Counted from the first letter of the stretch, positions 1-12,162 are shown. The stretch is DNA of 64,000 nucleotides from Capsicum annuum (GCF_002878395.1 NC_061121.1:46720649-46784648); one strand, 5' to 3'. A program made the numbers and translations. Notes: generated by a model from the letters alone, not told the origin.

Positions 1-94
1 TTTATTTATATATAATTTAAAATAGACATAACAATTATTTTAATGTCAACTGCTACTTTCTAATAATGTGGTTCTTCTTGAGTAAATAGTTTAT

Positions 95-485
95 TGATGT
101 ATGTGTTTACCCTTTATTAAAAGATTTTTTTAGATAAAATTACCTTTTCACTTATTTTTTATAATTATTATACTATTATGTTTATAATATTAAATATTGA
201 GTATAATTGGGGTTTTAGTTGATATATGAAAAAATTATATGAAATTCGTCTTTTTAGTTCGTATATGAAAAAATTATACGTAACTCTATTATTAATCAGT
301 AAGGATAACACTTGGCACAACTCTTTTTGCTACATAAGGGATTAATAGCATGCAATTGGTGTAGCTTATACATTGTTCTTCTCATTATTTTTTTGTTTTG
401 TTAATTATTGATTTAATATCGATTATTTTACTTTGTAATTTGTATTTATTTTTTTATACGTACAACACACGTGCACTAAACTAGT
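95..485. mobile_element. Helitron-like remnant ending CTAGT
   Basis: The CCTTTATTAAAAGA...AGATAAAATTACC...TTTTCACTTATTTTT segment resembles the 5' region of the copies at 6574 and 10426. The right end is CACGTGCACTAAACTAG followed by T, as expected of a Helitron 3' end. Internally AT-rich with no ORF. The true 5' end is uncertain and may lie outside the window. Confidence 0.4.
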
Positions 486-3400
486 AAAAAAAGAAAATCT
501 AACCCAACCTAACCTCCTAATGCACGTCCTCACTTCCCTTCCCCATTTCCTTGGCACGTCGCCCACTCCCATTTCTTATTTTGTGTTTTTTTTTTTTTTC
601 AAACCATTTCTTATTTTGTTATTTTTGAAAATAAAAATAAAAACAAGTAAAAGACAAAAGTTGTCAATAATACCCACGTTTTTCTAAGACATCCACGATA
701 AAGCTTCTAGCAGTTTTGAATTTATTTTAAAGTCCGTATATTAATTTTAAAATTAAAACTTAGGTTCTTAAATTCAAATAGTTACAATTTTTACACTTTG
801 TATATTTCTTTCATCGCTTTTTATTAAATGTGTTTAAACACACAAATTCTTGGTAACGTGAATAGCGAATGTTTCTAGAACTTCTATACATAGAAATTAA
901 TCACAGTGATTCAGTCAAGTGAACTTTTTTTTTTGAAAATAATAATTGTATATTTCAAATATGTCCTAATTCATATGCAGTTTCTTCTCATACTTGGATA
1001 GATATGTATGTTTTAGAGCTTTCTGATACTTTTGACAGTATCATGTCTTCATTCTTCCTAATTATTTAATAAAAGGGGTTTATGTCTCCCACTTTTTGCA
1101 TGAACATATGCTCTTTATAAGCTTAAACATCAGATCATACGCAGGCATATATCAAACTGATTGCATGGGCAATTAGGAAAACTTTTTAGATATATTTCTT
1201 GTAGTATTTATCAAACTTCACTGTCACTAAAAACCCTTTCTATACTAATGATGATTTAACATAACTACAACAATGATATCCCCAACATAATGAATTGGTA
1301 TTAGTATGATCTGGGAAAAATAATATTGATAGAATACTAACATATTTTTTTAAATTGAATCGATAGTCATTTGATGTTATTGTGAGAGATTTTTTTATTT
1401 AATAATAATATATATTTTATAATTAAATTAAGACAAAATAAATATATGATTAAATAACATAAGTTAGTATAGACATGAGAGTTTGATTCATGTTTCTTAC
1501 TTTGATTTTAAAATTTTAAATTTAAATTTGAATTAATTCAAATCAATATCTTAATGAGTTGAGTATTTTAATTTTAAGTTGCTTATAACTTCTCCTGCAG
1601 TTTAAAATTCAAAGTTGATTATAATTACTCCTAAATTTTTTATCCCTTATTCTTAGTTTATTTTAAAAATTTATCTTTCACTCCATCTCCATTCATACAT
1701 TGGCCACGTCCCATACAACAATCACGCTCATGCACGTGCATCATATATAGGATAATTGAAATCACAAATCACAATTGAAAAATAGTAAATAAAGTTATTA
1801 ATTTTTTAGGCTAGGATAGTAAAAATTCACAATTGTGATGGTGTGAGAATTTAAATTTTATGAATTCTAAATTCTATAATAGCAATACCATAATGTAATG
1901 TTTGATCCGAAATCTATATATTTGTATCTATTTAGAAAATTAATTAAGACAAATATAAAATTTGCTTTAAAATTATTGAATTCAAAAATTTCATATATCA
2001 ACTTTTAGCTAACCGGCAGAAAGCAAGACACAAAATAAATAAAACTGAAGAATTGTAAGCAATTTTTTTTTAAAAATCAAAGAATAATTCAGAAAAAATG
2101 TCTACGTTATATTAAAAAGGAAGTAATATATAGTGATAATACATCGAGTGATAAATTAATAAAATGTCATCCTAGAAAGTAAAATACTAATAGCTGAATA
2201 GTGAGAAATACATTAAAACAATATAAGAATAAAAAAAGTTATTAGATGACTATATAATTAATTTTTCTTAAATTAATAGTTATTCTTATTATTGGGCATA
2301 TTAGATTGAAAAATAAAATTATACTTGAAATATAAAATATAATATGATCAAATATGCTCTAATAAATAGTTAAATTGGTATGGTATTTTTATCACATAGA
2401 TGGAATGATGTTATATTTAATTTACTTTATGTAATTTAAAGAACTCTATTTATACGCTAAATGAAAGGGTGTTTGACATGTTTACGAGGTGTGAGTTGAA
2501 ATTCACATTATGACTTCTTCTTTTGTTGAGTTAGGTAAAGAAAATCAAAGTTATTACTAATTATCAAGAGTTTACACTTTTAGATGTTATTTTTATATAA
2601 TAATATAATTTTAAAAATTCATATCATTTGTATGTTTAAAATTTTTATATTAACAAATAATTAATAAACGATCATGAATCATTTAGTTTAAATTTCACAA
2701 TCAATAAACTAAAAGAAAAATCTATTGGGTCAAACTAATAAGACAACAATATATTTTTTTTAAAAAATCTCTCAAATATATTTCACGCATTGCACAGAGA
2801 CAAATACTAGTATCATAAAAAATTGGGTAGTTTCAATTTAAAAATCACTTACACATTAAATATTGGGTTGGAAGCCCTAGGAAAACCTATAGGCGTTGTT
2901 AAGAAATAGGACATTTTTTTGCTCAATTAGGTTTCTTATTTGTTTGAATAATAATCATGAATATATAAATGTTGGCTGATCAAAATATTCTTTAAACATT
3001 GAACGATTTTTATAATTTTTTGTAACGTATTTTTTCTTCAACTAATAAATTAGATGTTGAATAAGAGTTGATTTCAAATCAAATATAACAGAATCCTAGC
3101 GTTGAGTTTTTCATACATTATGTCTTCTTTACTGTTATATATAGGGGAGGATCTCAAATTTTGATAATCCTCAAAAGAGCGTTTTAGGTGTTTCACTTCT
3201 TTATTTAAGTGAATTAAGTTATCACACATGACAATTGGCGGTGTCTTTTTGTTAAATATTTTTATTTTTGTCCTTCTTATTTTTGTTAGAACCATTCTCA
3301 CTTGAGTTCTTGTAAGTGATCCCTTCTTGCTACGTAATAGATGACTTTTTAATTAAAACTCTAATTTAAATTAACAATCACTTTAGCTAAAAAATAATAA

Positions 3401-3540
3401 TTATTTTCAAAATAACTTAATATAAAATTCAAGTTTGCATAAATGGATTGAATGAAATAATTTATTAATTTAATTTAATTATTATTTAATATTCTTATAG
3501 ATCACCATTAAGTTAATTTGTGTAAAGGCTCTAAATTAAG
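486..3540. other. AT-rich intergenic DNA, no gene seen
   Basis: About 3 kb of low-complexity AT-rich sequence with stops in all frames and no recognisable domain, RNA gene or clean repeat boundary. A short open frame at 3074-3301 (minus) has no recognisable features and is not called. Confidence 0.6.
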
Positions 3541-3544
3541 ATCG

Positions 3545-4335
3545 TACAACAACAACAACAACAACAACAATAACAACAATAACAACAACAACAGACCCAG
3601 TGTATTCCCACAAAGTGAGGTCTGAGGAGGGTAAAGTGTACGCAGTTCATACCACTACCTCCGGAGAAGTAGAGAGGCTGTTTTCGATAGACCCTTGGCT
3701 CAGGATAGAGAATAGTACACAAGGTCGTAGTGAAACGTGAAGCAGGATGGATGATATACCATAAATAGGGAATAAGCAATAATAAAATAGATATCATAGA
3801 AATACGAAATAAGAGAAGTATAAGTAATTCGAAATAAGAAATAAGAGATAGGACACCCATCTTGTAGTAACATACACCCACATATCAAAGACACCCACCA
3901 CACACAAACTCTAATGACTAGAGGCTCTTACTAATGGACACAGTCCTATGCTTACTAACCCGGCTACACAAGAGCTCTCCTAACATCTTGCTACAACCCA
4001 CACACTCACACTAGCTTTCTACCCTTATCCGCGACCTCCACACCTTCCTATCTAGGGTCATGTCCTCAGTAAGTTGTAGCTGCTCCATGTCATGTCTAAT
4101 CACCTCCCTCCAGTATTTTTTCGTCCTACCTCTACTCCTTCTAAAGCCAGCCAAAGCTAACCTATTCGTACCCCTCCTCATCACATGCCCAAACCATCTC
4201 AGCCTTCCTTCTCGCAACTTGTCATCCACCGAAGCCACTCTCATCTTCTCCCTGATAGTCTCATTCCTAACTTTATCCCCTCTAGTAAGTCCACGCATCC
4301 AACTCAACAGTCTCATTTCCGCAACATTCATAACT
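3545..4335 (-). mobile_element. 5'-truncated RTE-type LINE with (TTG)n tail
   Basis: The minus strand from 4331 to 4014 encodes the C-terminus of a plant RTE ORF2 ([41 protein letters not shown]). A 3' UTR and a terminal (TTG)n tail follow at 3547-3593. The last 130 bp (CCCACAAAGTGAGGTCTG on the plus strand) are the same 3' end found on Solanaceae TS SINEs, which are thought to borrow RTE machinery. The 5' part is missing, as expected from incomplete reverse transcription. Confidence 0.8.
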
Positions 4336-4697
4336 ATTCTTATATATACTTGAAGTCAATGGAATATTTTATTGTATAAGATGAAAAAAAAAATTTACAA
4401 AAAGTTTTGCCACATGAAATTATGAATGAAACTAAACCTCAATAAAAATTAAAATAAATGTATTTCTATCTATAATTAAGAAATTACTCAAAAAAGTATC
4501 AATATTCTATATTTATGATTTTTATCGAATTGTAATTAGTAACATATTTCAAATCATGTTATTTTATAAAATACTGAATTACTCATGAGATTTTGATACA
4601 TTCCAATTCTTCGATAATACTTTCTTCCATATAAGTAAAATTTTATTTTAAAATGTACAATTATGTGATTAAGAACTTTAGTAATTATAAAATCGAA

Positions 4698-6082
4698 AAA
4701 GGGTCAGAAATACCCTTCAAGTATTGAAAAAGGGCCAAGAATACCCTTCGTTTATCTATTGGACCAATGATACCCTTCGTTTATCTATTAGGACAATGAT
4801 ACCCTTCCATCCACCTTTTTGGGTCAAATATACCCTTATAACTAACAGAATTTTTTTAAATCATACTTAGAAATTCTATTAAACATGTGACACCTTTATA
4901 TTGGTTATAAATTAAATTAATTAAAATATTAAATTAAATTCAAATTCAACTAAAATACCTGACCCATGGAGAGTTATCTATCCATCTATCCAACTGAAGC
5001 AAATAATTTTTGTGAAATTTAGTCTTCCAAATTTGATTCGGGCGCCAACTGTTGCAATAGAAAAGTTAGTATTCAGTTGGATAGATATGGAGGAAAATGA
5101 TAGTTATCGAAGTGAGTCTTACTTTCGGGCAACAACGTCTGTCATAGTCAGGGCAAATGGAGGAAAGATCCAACATAATGGAGCCTAAACATCAGTATTG
5201 GTGGAGCCAAAGCAGCATGGTTCAATAAGACTTGTATGCGAAGAAATAAAAGAAAAAATAAAAATAAGCTTGTTCTTAAAACACACACAAGCAGAACCAA
5301 GCAGCAGGAGATCAGCTCATTTAGTAATTGAGCCCATGCCCAGCTCGTTCAACAAACCCATGAGCTCAATCAGGATAAACTAAAGTAGCTAAGTTTTGTC
5401 CGCTCTGTCAGATCTTTTATAGAGCTGCAAGTTTGCTACTATGTTGATTGTCTAAAAATAATATATAGCTGTTGCAAAATTGAACCATCATAAAAGAATT
5501 CATCATTGAATTCAGAGTCCAAACATTGTGTATGTGTACAAGACTAGCAACAAAAGAAATCTATTACTCTGTATGATCCAGTACTTCTTACACAAATTTA
5601 TACTAGATTATAATCCAAAATAAAGGATCCGTAGACACTCAAATGATCAATATAGAAACTGTCTAACTACTAGAAACAACGGAATTCAATATTCCTCTGT
5701 ATGATCAATTACTTCTTATATGAATTTAACCAAATTATAATTCAAAAAAAGAAAAAAAAGATCCATAGATGTTTCAAATAATCTATGTAGAAACCATCTC
5801 AGTACTAAATCAACAACAGTCTTTCAAATATTGCCAATAACGCCATGCAAACTCTCCATGGGTCGACATTTTAATTGAATTCGAATTTAATTAATTTAAT
5901 TTACAACCAATAGAAAGGTGTCACGTGTTTAATAGAATTTTTAATTATGGTTTAAACAAATTATGTTAGTTATAAGGGTATATTTGACCCAAAAAGGTGG
6001 ATGAAAGGGTATTTTTGACCCAATAGATAAACGAACGGTATTTCTGACCCATTTTTAATACTTGAAGGATATTTCTGACCCT
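4698..6082. mobile_element. Foldback/long-TIR DNA element of about 1.4 kb
   Basis: The left arm 4698-4973 and right arm 5850-6082 are inverted copies. Both contain GGGTCAGAAATA, CTTCAAGTATTGAAAA, TCGTTTATCTATTGG, CCACCTTTTTGGGTCAAAT and CCCATGGAGAGTT in the same order when one is reverse-complemented. The central 0.9 kb has no convincing ORF. Long AT-rich arms suggest a Mutator-like or foldback element; the TSD could not be fixed. Confidence 0.65.
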
Positions 6083-6084
6083 TT

Positions 6085-6245
6085 AATTAACCTAAGAAGA
6101 AAACATGTTTAACATGTTCGTCATTAGATTACTTTAATTATAAGGTAAAAAAAAAGTATGATACAAATTATATTTTAAGATTTTAATTATTAATTTTATA
6201 TCTTAAGTTTGGGCTCGAGTTTAACACGAGCCTTGTGAAACTAGT
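6085..6245. mobile_element. Helitron-like 3' terminus
   Basis: A hairpin GGCTCG...CGAGCC (6212-6232) is followed 8 bp later by CTAG at 6241-6244 and a T, the classic Helitron 3' signature. The sequence closely resembles the end at 12117. The matching 5' end was not identified. Confidence 0.45.
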
Positions 6246-7732
6246 GTGTGTGTATATATATATATTTCATAATTATGTGACAATGTATATGTATATTTGA
6301 GCATCTATAGCTTATTTAAGCCATCAAATTTATTTTCATTATTTATTTTGCAAAAAAAAATTAAAAAATATCCCTAAACTATTTTAAATGAATCAAAAAT
6401 ACTCCCCATTAGATTTTTGGCTCAAAAATACCTCATCGTTAAATATTTGGCTCAAAAATACCTTTTCCTCTAACAGAATTCCACCAAGGACACCACCTAA
6501 ATAAAAAAGTCACCTGAATATTCCACGTCACTGTCCACATATATAATCTCTTTTTAAAATCCATCTGCCCTTATCTATAATATATTAAAAGTGTGAAAGG
6601 GCCTTATAAATGTTGTTTGAACTTTTTGCCCTTCATTAAAAGTTTTTTATTCAGATAAAATCATCTTTTCACTATTTTTTCCTAATATTTAACAATTAAA
6701 AATTAATTAAATTATATTTATGGTAAAACCTTTTCTTATTAGAAGTCATTAGAATTAATGACAACTAATACCTTTTTTATTAGTTTAAGAATTTTAACTC
6801 AATTAAATTTGATTTTAATGAAAAATCCTAAAATATATATGGTAGTTGTCGTTTTTATGTACATAATCATAGAAATGTAGTTTTCTATTTTCAAGAGCCC
6901 TAAAATTCAATTTTCATGCTACAGACATGAGATTTGGTGGCGGAGGTAGAAGTAAAGAATTCTGTTAATTGTTGTTGAGTGAATGGTTGCAACATTGGCT
7001 AATAATCATTAGAATTAAAATTTCTATTCATTTATCTTGATATTTATTACCCTTTTTCTTCAATCCCGGTTAGCTTTTTTTACTTTGTTGCTAAAGGTTT
7101 CAAGTTTGTTTTAATTTAAATATATTATTTAATGTATTTATATATAATATTAAAGTCGTCTACTCATTGATTTGAACATAATGAATTTGTTTTAAGGATT
7201 ATGTCAGGGAAAAATTAAAGGTTTATCTTTTTTCTTTCAAAACTAATTTTTACGAAAATTGTTCAGTGTCAAAATAATCAAGGGATTAAGAGAACCCTAA
7301 TTTGTTTATGGTAGTTGAGAACATGTCAATGATTGTTCAGCAAGAACACGTGTAGCAAGGTATTATCTTTGTATCTCTAATATATCAATGATTGTCCATT
7401 AACATTGGTTTCATTATCTAAAAAGTAGGGAACAAGTAATTTATTATTATCAACAAATTTTTAAGAAAAATATCTGATATGAAACATAAGAGTCTTCCTT
7501 CTTAAAATCTTACACTTACAATTTCTTTTGCATTATTGCTCCCTTTGTTTGTGCGGTAATACTAAAGGATGCAATTGAGTTGTGTAATTTCAGAAGGAAG
7601 ATAACTACAAGTTAACAAGGTATTCAAAAACAATTTGTGTTGTAATAGGTTATTAGTAACGACCATTGTGCTTTAATCAAGTATCGACTTTCCTTGCACT
7701 AAACTAAATCAATTGCAAATACCATACACCGG

Positions 7733-8105
7733 GTGAAAGACAAGAAGATATTGTTAGTCGTCGCTGGTTAAGAGCTCCCTACAAAGCAATCTCAGAAGTG
7801 TTACTGCGTGGCTTCTTGGTTCGAAGCTCAGATTTGAGAGACTACCAAATTGATTGCTCAACCTCAATTACTCAACCTAAAAAGGCCCATGACAAGGTAT
7901 TATCTTTGTATTCTTTGGACCAAGTCTCTAAATTTCGTTGAACAGGCCTCATAATATTTAATAGCTCATCAAAGAGTTGCCTTTCTTGAAATATTTTGCT
8001 CTTCCAACTTCTTTCAAAGAAAAACTTTTCATTTTTATACAATCTAATTGTAAGATGAAGATGAAGGCAAAATAGTATGGAAAAGGGTAAGTTGATTGCC
8101 ACCAT
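7733..8105. pseudogene. Unrecognised coding-like fragment inside the inverted-arm region
   Basis: On the plus strand 7733-7895 stays open and non-repetitive in composition (reads RRWLRAPYKAISEVLL, then VRSSDLRDYQIDC). On the minus strand 8105-7872 a short ORF is open. The GC content is above the surroundings. I do not recognise a family; it could be a captured gene exon or chance. Confidence 0.25.
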
Positions 8106-8272
8106 TATAAATTAGCAGCAATATTTATTTAATCAAAATTTGTACAATAGATTCTTGATGCTTCCATGACATATCTAGTTGGGGTTGTTACTAATCATAC
8201 CACACCATACCATTGAAAAATCATCATTCAAACAGTCACTATAAGATTTATCTCTTGGGGACTCACCTGTAG

Positions 8273-8440
8273 GGACATATCTAGGTGGGGGTCACCGGGT
8301 TCACTGAACCCGTGCTTCCTCCCTAGATCATACATAATAATGTTATTTTTTTAAAAAAATATCTAAATATAGATGTGTGAAATCATGCTCGAAGTATTTC
8401 ATAATAGTACACCCATTCTCTCAAAACTATGAATGCGCCT
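8273..8440. mobile_element. Possible hAT-type MITE remnant
   Basis: Contains the internal near-palindrome GGTCACCGGGTTCACTGAACC seen in Solanaceae hAT-like MITEs. It has weak terminal inverted similarity (TAGGGACATATCTAG against the reverse complement of CTATGAATGCGCCTCTAA). No clear TSD. Confidence 0.35.
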
Positions 8441-8587
8441 CTAACATGTTGATGTGCTTTCATAAATAGGGCTGCTTTAGGTACCAAACTGGCCGAATTA
8501 GAGGATTTGGAATGCTTGCAGGAGGCTCTGGCATTACCCTAATATTCCAAGTTTGTTTCAAAATGACTTGTCCTTTTTTTATGTGTG

Positions 8588-8763
8588 CAGTGGCGGAGCC
8601 AAGAATTTAGCAAAGGATGTGCAAATTTTCTTCTCAGTTATGTTAAGGGTGTGCAAAATTAAATATTTACTCATAATAGCTAACATTTAACCTTTGTAGA
8701 CCACGTAATTACTCGACAAAGGGTGTTCATCTGACCACCCTTCGTTTAAGGTAGCTCCACCCA
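8588..8763. mobile_element. hAT-like MITE, about 176 bp
   Basis: The left end CAGTGGCGGAGCC and right end GTAGCTCCACCCA are inverted copies. They are flanked by TATGTGTG (8580-8587) and TGTGTGTG (8764-8771), an imperfect 8-bp duplication. Non-coding. Confidence 0.55.
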
Positions 8764-9089
8764 TGTGTGTGTGATAGAGGATGCTCTAGAACGAAAGGTT
8801 TTCAAGTTTGATATATGTAGGTATACTTCTATCAAGCTTGATGTAGGTAGACTTTTATTTTCCTGTTTCTATCCAGGTTGCTAGAGCTAATCTTAAAACT
8901 CCTAACGAGGGGGCGAAGAAGAATCCTTTTGATAATATGTGCACTTTTTATATTTTAGATAAGTAGATGTCCTCTATGCATGTGAGAGAGTGCAACATAG
9001 TGTGTATCAGAGGGGTGAATGCAATATGGATTCCATGGGTTATGCTGAACCTAACAACTTCGACTTAGAGCTTTTATACATACATACAT

Positions 9090-9372
9090 CAGTGGCCGAC
9101 CCAGGATTTAAGGATTGTGGATGCTTAAAAAATTTAAAAACTGATAAAAGTAAAAAAAAGTCATCTCAATAAGGTTCGAACCTAGGGCCTTCTTCCAATG
9201 AAGCACCTTAAGATCAACCTAAATGCCAATGAACCCACCCAACTTTTTGTTATAATTGGTACTCTTATATATTTATACCTATTTTTCTATATTTTTTATG
9301 TAATTATACCTATTTCGCGTCGAGTTTAGTGGGTGTCGGAGCACCCCAAAATTCTACATAGGTCCACTCCTG
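9090..9372. mobile_element. hAT MITE with exact 8-bp TSD
   Basis: Terminal inverted repeats CAGTGGCCGACCC and GGTCCACTCCTG bound a 283-bp non-coding element. It is flanked by the perfect duplication ACATACAT (9082-9089 and 9373-9380). It shares layout with the element at 55309. Confidence 0.75.
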
Positions 9373-9412
9373 ACATACATGCATGCATGCATGCATACAT
9401 ACATACATATAC

Positions 9413-9466
<54 letters not shown>

Positions 9467-9480
9467 GTATATATATATTT
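9373..9480. repeat. (CATA)n/(TA)n microsatellite
   Basis: Runs of CATG/CATA units passing into TA dinucleotides directly after the MITE. It gives spurious open frames on the minus strand. Confidence 0.9.
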
Positions 9481-9630
9481 GTAGATACATAGTTTTTCAT
9501 ATGTAGATCGGTTGACCAAATCATATTAATAATATGTTTTTAATATATGTTTTCTTTGTCATCTGATTTATCATCTCATGGTTTGCAAACTATAAGCTTC
9601 TGCATGACGTCCTCTCAAGTTCAAACCCAA

Positions 9631-9632
9631 CA

Positions 9633-9688
<56 letters not shown>

Positions 9689-9695
9689 ATATATG

Positions 9696-9765
<70 letters not shown>
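9631..9765. repeat. (TA)n(GT)n(TA)n compound microsatellite
   Basis: Long perfect TA tracts interrupted by (GT)9 at about 9670-9688, ending in (AT) up to 9765. Confidence 0.95.
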
Positions 9766-9768
<3 letters not shown>

Positions 9769-10425
9769 CTTATTAGTAAGTGTTTAGACAAACAAAAAGG
9801 TATTTGGTGCTAGTTAATGATACTATAAAGCTATTAATTTTAGTTCCACTGGCTTTGTCAATTATTGTCTTACTGAAAAATATTGGGGTTAAGTTGGGGT
9901 ATATAACTACAGAGATCTATAATATTTATGATTTTTGTTTTTTATGTCTAGATATGTCATTCCACGCAATTATCTATTTAAATCTAAAAGCTCCCAAAGA
10001 AGGCATTAAGAAGTCGGCGTGTAGGGTGCATAATAATAACAATAATAATAAATAATAAATAATACTGAAATATTCTTACATATATTTAGTTATTTCACTA
10101 CTAAATAAACACATATTGATGAAAAGCTAAACTGTAAAATTTGCCGCGAATCATATTTTGTGGCTGATTAGTAACGAATTTCAAAAGAAATTAGCGACTA
10201 GCAATTTAAAGATCAGTTAATAACAAAGTTCATATCTAAGTACACCCCTTTTTTCTCCACAGTGGTTGTTGTCCACACTTTGTAATTAGCTGAAACAGTA
10301 GATACCTCCGCTACATTATAAATTATAGTATATAATAGACATCAACTTTAGGAAAATAATTATTTCAATTTAGTGTCAATCAGGATTCACAGTAAGAAAA
10401 TGAAATAGCTTAATATAAATCTAGA

Positions 10426-10620
10426 TCTATATTTATACTATAGTAAAGATATGACGGGTCATAGAAATATTGTTTGAATTTTTTGTCTTTTATTAAAAAT
10501 CTCTATCTTAGATTAAATCATTTTTTCACTATTTTTCCTAATATTTAAACGTTGAAAAATAACTAAATATTTATAGTAAACTTTTTCTTATTACAAGTCA
10601 TTAGAATTAATGACAACTAA
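10426..10620 (+). mobile_element. Second Helitron-like 5' end
   Basis: A followed by TCTATATTTATAC begins about 190 bp homologous to 6574-6770 (TTTATTAAAAATC, TTTTTCACTATTTTTCCTAA, GTCATTAGAATTAATGACAA). The SINE at 10629 inserted into it. Confidence 0.5.
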
Positions 10621-10628
10621 TATTGTTT

Positions 10629-10815
10629 ACCAATATGGGTTGTGGTGCAGTGGATGGGGGCTGCTCCACCATTAATCGGAGGTCGAGGGTTCGATCTTGG
10701 TATGGAGAAAACTCTGTTGGGAGCGCTGTCACCTTAATGGGCCCTACAACACGCGATCCAAATAAGTCGGAGCTCCAATGCGGATACCGAACACCAGATG
10801 GGAAACTAAAAAAAA
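10629..10815 (+). mobile_element. tRNA-derived SINE (SolS type) with 16-bp TSD
   Basis: The box A-like segment is GTGGTGCAGTGGATGGGG and the box B-like GGTTCGATCTTG lies near 10689. A family-typical body (GGGCCCTAC, CGGAGCTCCAATGCGGA) and an A-rich tail follow. The direct repeat ACAACTAATATTGTTT at 10613-10628 and 10816-10831 marks the insertion. Confidence 0.85.
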
Positions 10816-11149
10816 ACAACTAATATTGTTTTCATTTAAGAAGATTTCAAAAATTTAAAAATAAATATGAAAGCATTAGATTAAGAAAATATAAAAAGTA
10901 CCAAATTTTAAAAAGTTTTAAGTAACTAATCAAAGATTTTCTAAAGATTTGACATTAAAAATAAGAAAAGTTTTTAAATATAAAAAAAATAATCTTACTA
11001 CAAATATGAATTCAAATCGATGTGTCTCTTTTAGCATCTAGCAACAAGGAAAGAGGTACTGCATGACAAACGCAAAAGTAATGATTCATTAATCACTTAA
11101 AACTTCTGTGATAAAATATATATATGTTTATAATAAAATACATGTTATA

Positions 11150-11280
11150 TTTATATTGTTATATTAAAGTGTGAAGCATCTTTGAGAAGTTATTTGAACT
11201 TTTTTCACTTCATTAACAATCTCTATAGATAAAATCATCTAATTTTAAATAATTAAAGTTACACGTGCGAATTGAACTAG
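11150..11280 (+). mobile_element. Short Helitron-like derivative
   Basis: TATTAAAGTGTGAAGC, ACTTCATTAACAATC and GATAAAATCATCT recapitulate the 6574 copy's first 100 bp. The segment then jumps directly to CACGTGCGAATTGAACTAG plus T. This looks like a deletion derivative of about 130 bp. Confidence 0.45.
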
Positions 11281-11370
11281 TAAGCTTATAGATGAATCCC
11301 ACCCGACCTAATAGCTAAAAAACTCGATCCAGTAAGCAAGTAAAAAGGGCACCGGTTTTGGTGATTAATT

Positions 11371-11730
11371 CTAGGTAAGGTTAGTTGTTGAAACGTGTTC
11401 TGATTGCCAATCCTGATTGATCATTTTGATGTTCAGTAGTTGAGGAACTTGTGTGTTCCATTTTGTTACGATGATGGAATGTGGATGATGAGCTTGTAGT
11501 GTTGCAAGGCGCAGGTTAGCTACTGCATAAAATGGAATCTTCCAAAGAGCTACCAAGCTCCAGAAGGTCCCATCCTTTGCATCAATAACTGTGGATTCTT
11601 TGGTGGTCCCGCCGTGAACATGTGTTCCAAGTGTCACAAGGTCCTGATACTGAAGCAGGAACATCAATCGAAAACATATATAGATTAACCTATTGGGTCG
11701 GTCGGGTCTATCTATTAAGCTTAGGGGCAA
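11371..11730 (-). pseudogene. Unrecognised coding-like fragment (possible captured exon)
   Basis: A 119-codon open frame on the minus strand, markedly richer in GC than its surroundings. It has ordinary protein-like composition ([37 protein letters not shown]). A TTCCTGCTTCAG acceptor-like sequence precedes YQDLV. No start codon context or family could be recognised. It sits just inside the right inverted arm (11718-11975), so gene capture is the working guess. Confidence 0.3.
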
Positions 11731-12081
11731 ATGAATTTTAAAAAGTGATTATAACAGTGATGTGGAATATTCAAATGTCTTTTTTATTTAAATCTAAGTG
11801 GCGTTCTTGGTGAAATTTTGTTAGAGAGAGTGATATTTTTGAGTTAAATATTTATCGGAAGAGTATTTTTGAGCCAAATATTTAACGAAGGGGTATTTTT
11901 GAGCAAAAAAATTTAACGAAGAGTATTTTTGATCCATTTTAGATAGTTTGAGGATATTTTTGAACTTTTTTCGTTTCCGTTTATTGTTTAATCAAAACAT
12001 ATTTTCTTTTATAATATCGAAGTGATTTTATAAAAATTAAACCCATTGAAGCGAGGTACACATCTGAGGAGCATATTAAGT

Positions 12082-12117
12082 TTGGGCTCGAGCTTAGCAC
12101 GGATTTCATGAAACTAG
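12082..12117. mobile_element. Helitron-like 3' terminus (CTAGA variant)
   Basis: GGGCTCGAGCTTAGCACGG then TTTCATGAAACTAG resembles the end at 6212-6244, but the hairpin is eroded and the base after CTAG is A. Confidence 0.4.
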
Positions 12118-12162
12118 AGTGTGCGTGTGTATACATATATATAACTTATACTACTACTAGTT

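Larger units (their letters stand above)
6574..11280 (+). mobile_element. Candidate non-autonomous Helitron (outer copy)
   Basis: It starts TCTATAATATATTAAAAG after an A, and a CTAG followed by T occurs at 11277-11280. The first 200 bp are shared with the copy at 10426. No Rep/helicase ORF is visible. Pairing of these two ends is tentative, because a second 5' end (10426) and a degenerate third (about 11150) lie inside. Confidence 0.4.
6351..11981. mobile_element. 5.6-kb region bounded by ~220-bp inverted arms (possible Mutator-like element)
   Basis: The left arm 6358-6574 and right arm 11718-11975 are inverted copies. Shared blocks include ATCAAAAATACTC, GTTAAATATTTGGCTCAAAAA, ACAGAATT/ACAAAATT and GAATATTCCAC. 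An imperfect 9-bp repeat (TTTATTTTG and TTTATTGTT) sits outside. Helitron-like 5' ends, hAT MITEs, a SINE and coding-like fragments lie between the arms. It may be one large element, or a small MITE of about 450 bp split by later insertions; the Helitron 5' end exactly at the inner edge of the left arm favours the second reading. Confidence 0.5.

Noticed and set aside
3531..3881. 116-codon minus-strand ORF ending in a Cys-rich run
   Set aside because: It is the RTE 3' UTR and (TTG)n tail read in frame; the Cys run is the trinucleotide repeat.
9310..9813. Tyr/Ile-rich ORFs on both strands
   Set aside because: They are translations of TA and CATA microsatellites.
10096..10160. CACTACTA start suggesting a CACTA transposon
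   Set aside because: No matching inverted end or 3-bp duplication was found.
10639..10715. Possible tRNA gene with A and B boxes
   Set aside because: It is the tRNA-derived head of a SINE: no cloverleaf could be closed, and a SINE body, A tail and 16-bp duplication follow.
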